A stretch of 64,000 nt of DNA from Planctomycetota bacterium (GTDB lineage Bacteria; Planctomycetota; Phycisphaerae; UBA1845; PWPN01): NCBI GenBank assembly GCA_022711465.1, contig JAKLEZ010000004.1:306247-370246 (forward strand), read 5' to 3'. The position numbers and the translations under genes were made by a program. A model generated the notes under the pieces. That model had not been told where the DNA came from. It saw nothing but the letters and a program-made list of their open reading frames with translations, and did no database searches. Of this stretch, positions 60,084-64,000 are shown one piece after another. Every line of letters starts with the position of its first letter. Position 1 is the stretch's first letter.

Positions 60084-61943
60084 CTACCTGGGATTACCCA
60101 GCATCGCGTCCAGGATCTTGGGGATGCTGCTCTCCATTCGCTGGATCACCGAGGGATGCGTCCGAGGCAGCGCTGCGATGGCCGACCTGAAGCCGGCGGC
60201 CCGACCACCCAAGGCATCGATCGCATTCAGTGCCGGAAGTGAAACATAGATACCGTTTCTGGAAACGTCCGCTCGATCGATCAGCAGCCCCAGCATTACC
60301 GGCAAGTCGGCAGCCGTGCCGAACCGGGCCAAAGCCTCGGCCGCCACGATCTGCACATGGGGCGATGGATCCTTCAAGGCCTGCCTGAGGGCCGGCTCAG
60401 CTGCTTCGACCGACGTTCTACCGCGCATCAGGATGCCCATCGCCGCCCAGTATCGAACGGCACTGTCCGCGTCCTCGAGGAGGGCCGATGTCAGTGCCGT
60501 CTCGGACGACGTTTCGAGCGACGACGCCTGCTCGGCCATGGCCAGGATCCTGGCCATCGGGTACTCGCCTTCGTCGCGCCCGACGTCATACGGCGTGGAG
60601 CCCTGCGAGCGGCGATGGATCTCTCCCTCGGGAAGGAAACCCAGATCGCGGTCTTTCAAGAGCCGTTGGCGCAGCACGGTGCGCATGTGTCGCAGCATGT
60701 CCTGGTGGGCCGGCGAGTCGGCCAGGTTCTGCACCTCGTCGGGATCCTCCTTGAGATCGTAAAGCTCCTCGGGAGCCTTAGGTTCCCAGAAGCGCGTCTT
60801 CGGGGGGGCCAGCTTGCCTTGGTCGAAGAGCTGCTTCCACACCCGCGTGGTGGGCGTCTCGAACATGTAGGCCACGTGCTGGCCGGCGGGCAGGTGCGGC
60901 ATGTAGTTGCGAACGTAGACATAGCGCTGGTTGCGGATGGAGCGGACCAGGTCGTAGCGTTCATCCATGCGGCCTCGGAAACCGGTGATGTACTCCGGCG
61001 ACGGCATCTCGCAAGGCCCCAGGAACGTCCGGCCCTGCATCCAGCCCGGCGGCTGGATCCCGGCGAGGCTCAGCGCCGTGGGCGCCAGGTCCTCGAAACG
61101 GATCAGTCGCTGGCTCCGCCCTCCACTCGCGTAGTCCGTCGCGGCCAGGTTCCGCCACTTTGGTGGAAGGTAGACGATCAGGGGCACGTGCAGACCGGAA
61201 TCACACGGCGAGCGCTTGCCGCGCGGCATCCCCGGCCCATTGTCGCCGTAGTAGAAGACGATCGTGTCGTCCGCGACACCGGCCTCCTCCAGCTCGCGGA
61301 GGTGCTGGCTGGCGATACTGTCCATCTCGCTCAGCTGATCGTAGTACTGGGCCCAGTCCTGCCGGACCTCGGGGGTATCGGGATGATAGACGGGCACGCG
61401 AACGCGGGCGACATCGTGCTTCCACTGATGCGGCCGCTTGCGGATCTGGCTTTCATGGGTCACTCCGAGGTTGAACACCGCGAAGAAGGGCTGGCCGATC
61501 CGGCGGTTGCGCCAGTGGGCCTTGGCGGAGGACATATCCCAGACCTTGCCCGGCTTCTCCAGGTTGTAGTCCTCCTTGCTGTTGTTGGTGCAGTAGTAAC
61601 CCGCCTCGCGGAGCAGCTGGGGGAACATCCGCATGGGCGCGGGCATCGGGACCAGGCTTCGCATGTGCTCTGCGCCCAGCGACGGCGGGTAGACGCCGGT
61701 GATGATCGCCGTCCGAGCGGGGGCACACACCGGGGCGCTCGACCACACGTTCAGATACACACAACCCTTGGCGGCCAGTCCATCGAGCGTTGGGGTGGTC
61801 GCGTAGGCATCGCCGTAACAGCCCAGGTGCGGACCGTTGTCCTCGCTGGTGATCCAGAGGATGTTGGGGCGAGGGCTCGATTCCCCCTCTGCCCCCGCGA
61901 CCGCGCAGAGGAAGGCTGCGATCGACAGCACACCTGCTCGCAT
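60084..61943 (-). CDS. Exported sulfatase with C-terminal HEAT-like repeats
   Basis: 619 residues; AGGGGG lies about ten bases before the ATG. Signal peptide ~1-20. Type I sulfatase: NILWITSEDNGPHLGCYGD (metal Asp/Asn region), the formylglycine motif CAPAR with Cys73, VTHES and FYYGDNGPGMPRGK. It belongs with the shorter S1 sulfatases related to heparan N-sulfatase. Residues ~490-619 are HEAT/PBS-like repeats (EDADSAVRYWAAMGILMRGR; DPSPHVQIVAAEALARFG), an extension also seen in planctomycete sulfatases and perhaps used for protein contacts. Converges with the M48 pseudopeptidase gene. Confidence 0.94.
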   Translation of the reverse strand: MRAGVLSIAAFLCAVAGAEGESSPRPNILWITSEDNGPHLGCYGDAYATTPTLDGLAAKGCVYLNVWSSAPVCAPARTAIITGVYPPSLGAEHMRSLVPMPAPMRMFPQLLREAGYYCTNNSKEDYNLEKPGKVWDMSSAKAHWRNRRIGQPFFAVFNLGVTHESQIRKRPHQWKHDVARVRVPVYHPDTPEVRQDWAQYYDQLSEMDSIASQHLRELEEAGVADDTIVFYYGDNGPGMPRGKRSPCDSGLHVPLIVYLPPKWRNLAATDYASGGRSQRLIRFEDLAPTALSLAGIQPPGWMQGRTFLGPCEMPSPEYITGFRGRMDERYDLVRSIRNQRYVYVRNYMPHLPAGQHVAYMFETPTTRVWKQLFDQGKLAPPKTRFWEPKAPEELYDLKEDPDEVQNLADSPAHQDMLRHMRTVLRQRLLKDRDLGFLPEGEIHRRSQGSTPYDVGRDEGEYPMARILAMAEQASSLETSSETALTSALLEDADSAVRYWAAMGILMRGRTSVEAAEPALRQALKDPSPHVQIVAAEALARFGTAADLPVMLGLLIDRADVSRNGIYVSLPALNAIDALGGRAAGFRSAIAALPRTHPSVIQRMESSIPKILDAMLGNPR

Positions 61944-62021
61944 CGTGTGAATACCCCCTGCCTGTGATTGCTGCCCCGGTGACCGATTTGCCCGGTCCGC
62001 AGTTCAACCGGTCCCGAGAGT

Positions 62022-63581
62022 TCATCCGCCGCAACCGGGATCGGCCGGCGTCTTGGTCCCACTGTAGCACCGCTGCAGAGCACCGAAATCGTCCTGATCC
62101 ACGTCGCCGTCACCGTCGAAATCCATAGCCGAGCAGGAGCCGGCGATTGAGATTCCCGAGCCTGAAATGCAGTCCTTGAACGCCGTGAAGTCGGCACCGT
62201 CCACGTCCCCATCGCGGTCGACGTCGCCCGGTATGAACGGCGGGCAGCCGTTCGCGTCGACGACCGCACCCGGAATTGTGCCTGCACAAATGTCGCAAGG
62301 GTTATAGATGCCATCGCGGTCGCTATCCGCCAGAGGCACGGATGAGTACCGGAAATCGGAGATGATCGCCTCGACATCGCGGCCGTTCACAGGTGGGTCG
62401 CCGTTGATCAGCCAGAGGTTCATCCGGGTGTTCTCGCCGCCCGGGGGAGGATTGTCTGCCCCGGCGTACCGCCAGGTCCGGATGACGTGTGACTGGGACG
62501 GAACCACGCATGCCTCCCCGTAGTAGCTCTGGAAGGAAATCGCCTCGGAAGCCCAGGTCATGACGTGCGTTGTCGAATCGATACCGCTCAGGTAGTTGAT
62601 GTTGAAGCGGAGCATGTTTCCGGCCGCCTCCCAAGGCTGGATGACATACTGGGAGTTGGCGCTGGCGGGATCACCCCACCGGCCGAACTCGAAGTCAATC
62701 TCGCGGTAGTGGTACTGCGGGGCGGCGGTGTCCCAGGTGAACAGACCCAGGGTAGCGTTCGGGTCCAGACCATCCACTCGACTGTCCACGGTGAAGAGGT
62801 ACGTACCGTAGCCGAGCGACTCCCGGGCGATGATCTCGCTGCAGAACCACCGGCCGCAACGCGGCACGATCTTGAGGTGCAGTCGACCAGAAGCATCAAC
62901 CCAGACATTCTCTTCGCTCTGGGAGAAGTCGTTGGGGCCCGGTCCCTGCCCGTCGCCGCTCTTGACGATCCAGTCGCGCCCGGCGAACCGGATCTGCCGT
63001 GTCGGTACCAGCCGGAGATAGTCGAGGTAGATCGTCCCGCTGCTGCCGGCCAGATTCTCGAACAAAAGCGCGGCGATATGGCTCAGCGAGTACTTCTTGA
63101 TCTGGCCGACGTTCATCGAGACGGTGAACCACTGATTGACGGCCGTGGGCACAGGACAACCGGCCGTCCAGCCGAGAACGTCGTCCCAGATCCCCGCGGT
63201 CTGGGCCAGAGCCGATGGGGAGGCAACGTAGACATCGACCTTGATCTCCGCGATACCGGCGGTCATGCCCGGCAGATCGAACGTCCGCCCGAACCACTCG
63301 TGCCGAACCTGCACCTTGCGGTCTGTCTCGCCGCTCCAGTGCAGCTTGAGTACGTGCCGCCCTTCCGTGGCCGTTGGCACCCCGCCGACGCCCCCCTCCA
63401 CCGGCCAGGCCACTGTCAATCCCGGGTCACTGCTCCCCGCCCGTATCGTCACCGCCCCGACTTCCGACGGCTCGTAACCGGCCAGGAGGTTGCCGTCAGC
63501 CAACGCCACGGCCGACATGGGCATGACAGAGGCCGCCGTGGCGAGGAAAGCCCTGCGAATACTGAACACCGTAGCGGTCAT
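62022..63581 (-). CDS. Secreted GH16-like protein with dockerin-like C-terminus
   Basis: 519 residues from the ATG at 63581; ATG 63590 is possible. A TACAAT box ends seven bases upstream, hinting at a leaderless message, though GAGG is also present. Signal peptide ~1-28. The first ~180 residues are a beta-sandwich binding domain (VRHEWFGRTFDLPG; IYLDYLRLVPT). A GH16-type domain follows: the catalytic signature EIDFE (in YREIDFEFGRWGDP, near residue 296) is intact and suggests a laminarinase/agarase-like endoglycanase. The tail (~450-519) has DSDRDGIYNP, then loops DVDRDGDVDGAD and DFDGDGDVDQDD with DCISG and RCYSG. Probably a surface-bound polysaccharide hydrolase. Confidence 0.85.
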   Translation of the reverse strand: MTATVFSIRRAFLATAASVMPMSAVALADGNLLAGYEPSEVGAVTIRAGSSDPGLTVAWPVEGGVGGVPTATEGRHVLKLHWSGETDRKVQVRHEWFGRTFDLPGMTAGIAEIKVDVYVASPSALAQTAGIWDDVLGWTAGCPVPTAVNQWFTVSMNVGQIKKYSLSHIAALLFENLAGSSGTIYLDYLRLVPTRQIRFAGRDWIVKSGDGQGPGPNDFSQSEENVWVDASGRLHLKIVPRCGRWFCSEIIARESLGYGTYLFTVDSRVDGLDPNATLGLFTWDTAAPQYHYREIDFEFGRWGDPASANSQYVIQPWEAAGNMLRFNINYLSGIDSTTHVMTWASEAISFQSYYGEACVVPSQSHVIRTWRYAGADNPPPGGENTRMNLWLINGDPPVNGRDVEAIISDFRYSSVPLADSDRDGIYNPCDICAGTIPGAVVDANGCPPFIPGDVDRDGDVDGADFTAFKDCISGSGISIAGSCSAMDFDGDGDVDQDDFGALQRCYSGTKTPADPGCGG

Positions 63582-63588
63582 ACACCTC

Positions 63589-63618
63589 ATTGTACCGAAC
63601 GGATCCCCGCGGGGCCAA
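63589..63618 (-). promoter_or_regulatory. Candidate leaderless promoter of the GH16-like gene
   Basis: On the minus strand, TTGGCC (4/6) is followed after 18 nt by TACAAT (5/6), ending seven bases before the ATG at 63581. Confidence 0.4.
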
Positions 63619-63754
63619 AACGGTACGGAACGGCCTCACCGCCACGGCACCGGGCGCTCACCTCGTGGTCGTCGAGGGGCCTGTGCTCGAACGATCTTCC
63701 GGCTTCTCCCGGTCGATAACGATCGTTCGCAAGAGGGCCTCCAGGGCTCGGCTA

Positions 63755-63831
63755 GCGCAGAAAAGGGGTCATAAGCCATTGATTCGGTGTTGGGCGCAGA
63801 AAAGGGGTCATAAGCCATTGATTCGGTGTTG
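63755..63831 (+). repeat. Tandem 38-bp direct repeat upstream of the transposase
   Basis: Two perfect 38-bp copies (63755-63792 and 63794-63831) are separated by one G. Each contains AAAAGGGGTCATAAGCC, resembling the AAAGGGGTCA motif I associate with IS200/REP-type transposases. No strong palindrome is visible. The second copy ends 21 nt before the transposase ATG. Confidence 0.9.
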
Positions 63832-63852
63832 AATCCCTGATAAGATGGCCGT

Positions 63853-64000
63853 ATGGCCAGACGACCACGAACAGCATTGGGCGGGATCGCGTATCATGTC
63901 ATGAACCGGGTGTCCGGCGAGCAGGAACTGTTCCAGGACAACGGGGACTACGAGGCGTTCGAGCGGGTACTGGCCGAGGCCCGGGAGCGGGCGGGGATGC
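63853..64000 (+). CDS. REP-associated tyrosine transposase (3' partial)
   Basis: 49 codons are visible before the right edge. The opening MARRPRTALGGIAYHVMNRV, then LFQDNGDYEAFERVLAEARER, is the classic N-terminus of REP-associated tyrosine transposases (RAYT, Y1 transposase family), single-strand DNA nicking enzymes related to IS200/IS605 TnpA. YHVMNR corresponds to the conserved strand before the HUH motif, which lies off the edge. The ATG is certain by homology, though no GGAGG precedes it. Tandem repeats immediately upstream may be its target or end sequences. Confidence 0.85.
   Translation, partial: MARRPRTALGGIAYHVMNRVSGEQELFQDNGDYEAFERVLAEARERAGM

Noticed and set aside
63636..63818. 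Short repetitive minus-strand frame over the 38-bp repeats
   Set aside because: Its repeat peptide only reflects the tandem DNA repeat; no start signals or homology.
1..64000. CRISPR array, prophage or rRNA operon
   Set aside because: No regularly spaced repeats, phage structural genes or rRNA sequence were seen; the only mobile-element sign is the RAYT at the right edge.

Overview
The window is GC-rich, gene-dense bacterial DNA that looks like a free-living planctomycete, probably near the Phycisphaerae. This is inferred from gene content. There are two formylglycine-type sulfatases, many exported glycan-active enzymes, four secreted proteins ending in the same paired calcium-loop (dockerin-like) module, and a prepilin-like segment of the kind common in planctomycetes. 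There is also a long GreA fusion of the type known from Chlamydiae in the PVC group. No rRNA, CRISPR array or prophage is visible. One tRNA (Lys, anticodon UUU) and one ribosomal protein gene (rpsU) are present.

Layout. 1-3467: end of a giant secreted protein cut by the left edge. 3451-8926 (minus): tightly packed operon of methyltransferase, GreA fusion, exported protein and biotin ligase. 9123-11133: two convergent FemAB/GNAT-like acyltransferases, then tRNA-Lys. 12182-19425: a secreted dockerin-like protein, an AAA+ ATPase coupled to a DNA-binding PTS EIIA, and a large GHL10-type secreted hydrolase. 19464-24764 (minus): polyphosphate module of ROK kinase, Ppx, Ppk and SixA. 24959-32241 (plus): endonuclease IV, two membrane proteins, a GH106-like glycosidase and an MFS exporter. 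32471-35472: rpsU and a divergent membrane pyrophosphatase. 35668-41887 (plus): exported O-methyltransferase, then a membrane glycan/lipid assembly cluster (GT39-like, GT2, methyltransferase, radical SAM). 42046-50937 (minus): methyltransferase, esterase, GH20-like and six-hairpin glycosidases. 51216-55696: LpxL-like acyltransferase, PHP phosphatase, AMMECR1-toroid fusion and a thioredoxin-like lipoprotein. 55844-63581: two sulfatases flanking an active/inactive M48 pair, then a GH16-like dockerin protein. The right edge cuts a REP-associated tyrosine transposase preceded by a tandem 38-bp repeat.

How it fits together. Most genes serve extracellular polysaccharide breakdown (sulfatases, GH20, GH106-like, GH16-like, GHL10-like, esterase) and envelope construction. 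A second theme is phosphate and energy handling: polyphosphate kinase/phosphatase, phosphohistidine phosphatase, ROK kinase and a proton-pumping pyrophosphatase. Starts are mostly led by GGAGG-type sites. At least four genes instead have a -10-like box 7-9 nt from the start codon, which suggests leaderless transcripts. The less ordinary items are the AMMECR1-toroid fusion, the M48 pseudoprotease joined to a prepilin-like segment, the coupled polyphosphate-SixA module, the four-cysteine dockerin-like tag, the divergent pyrophosphatase and the exported O-methyltransferase.
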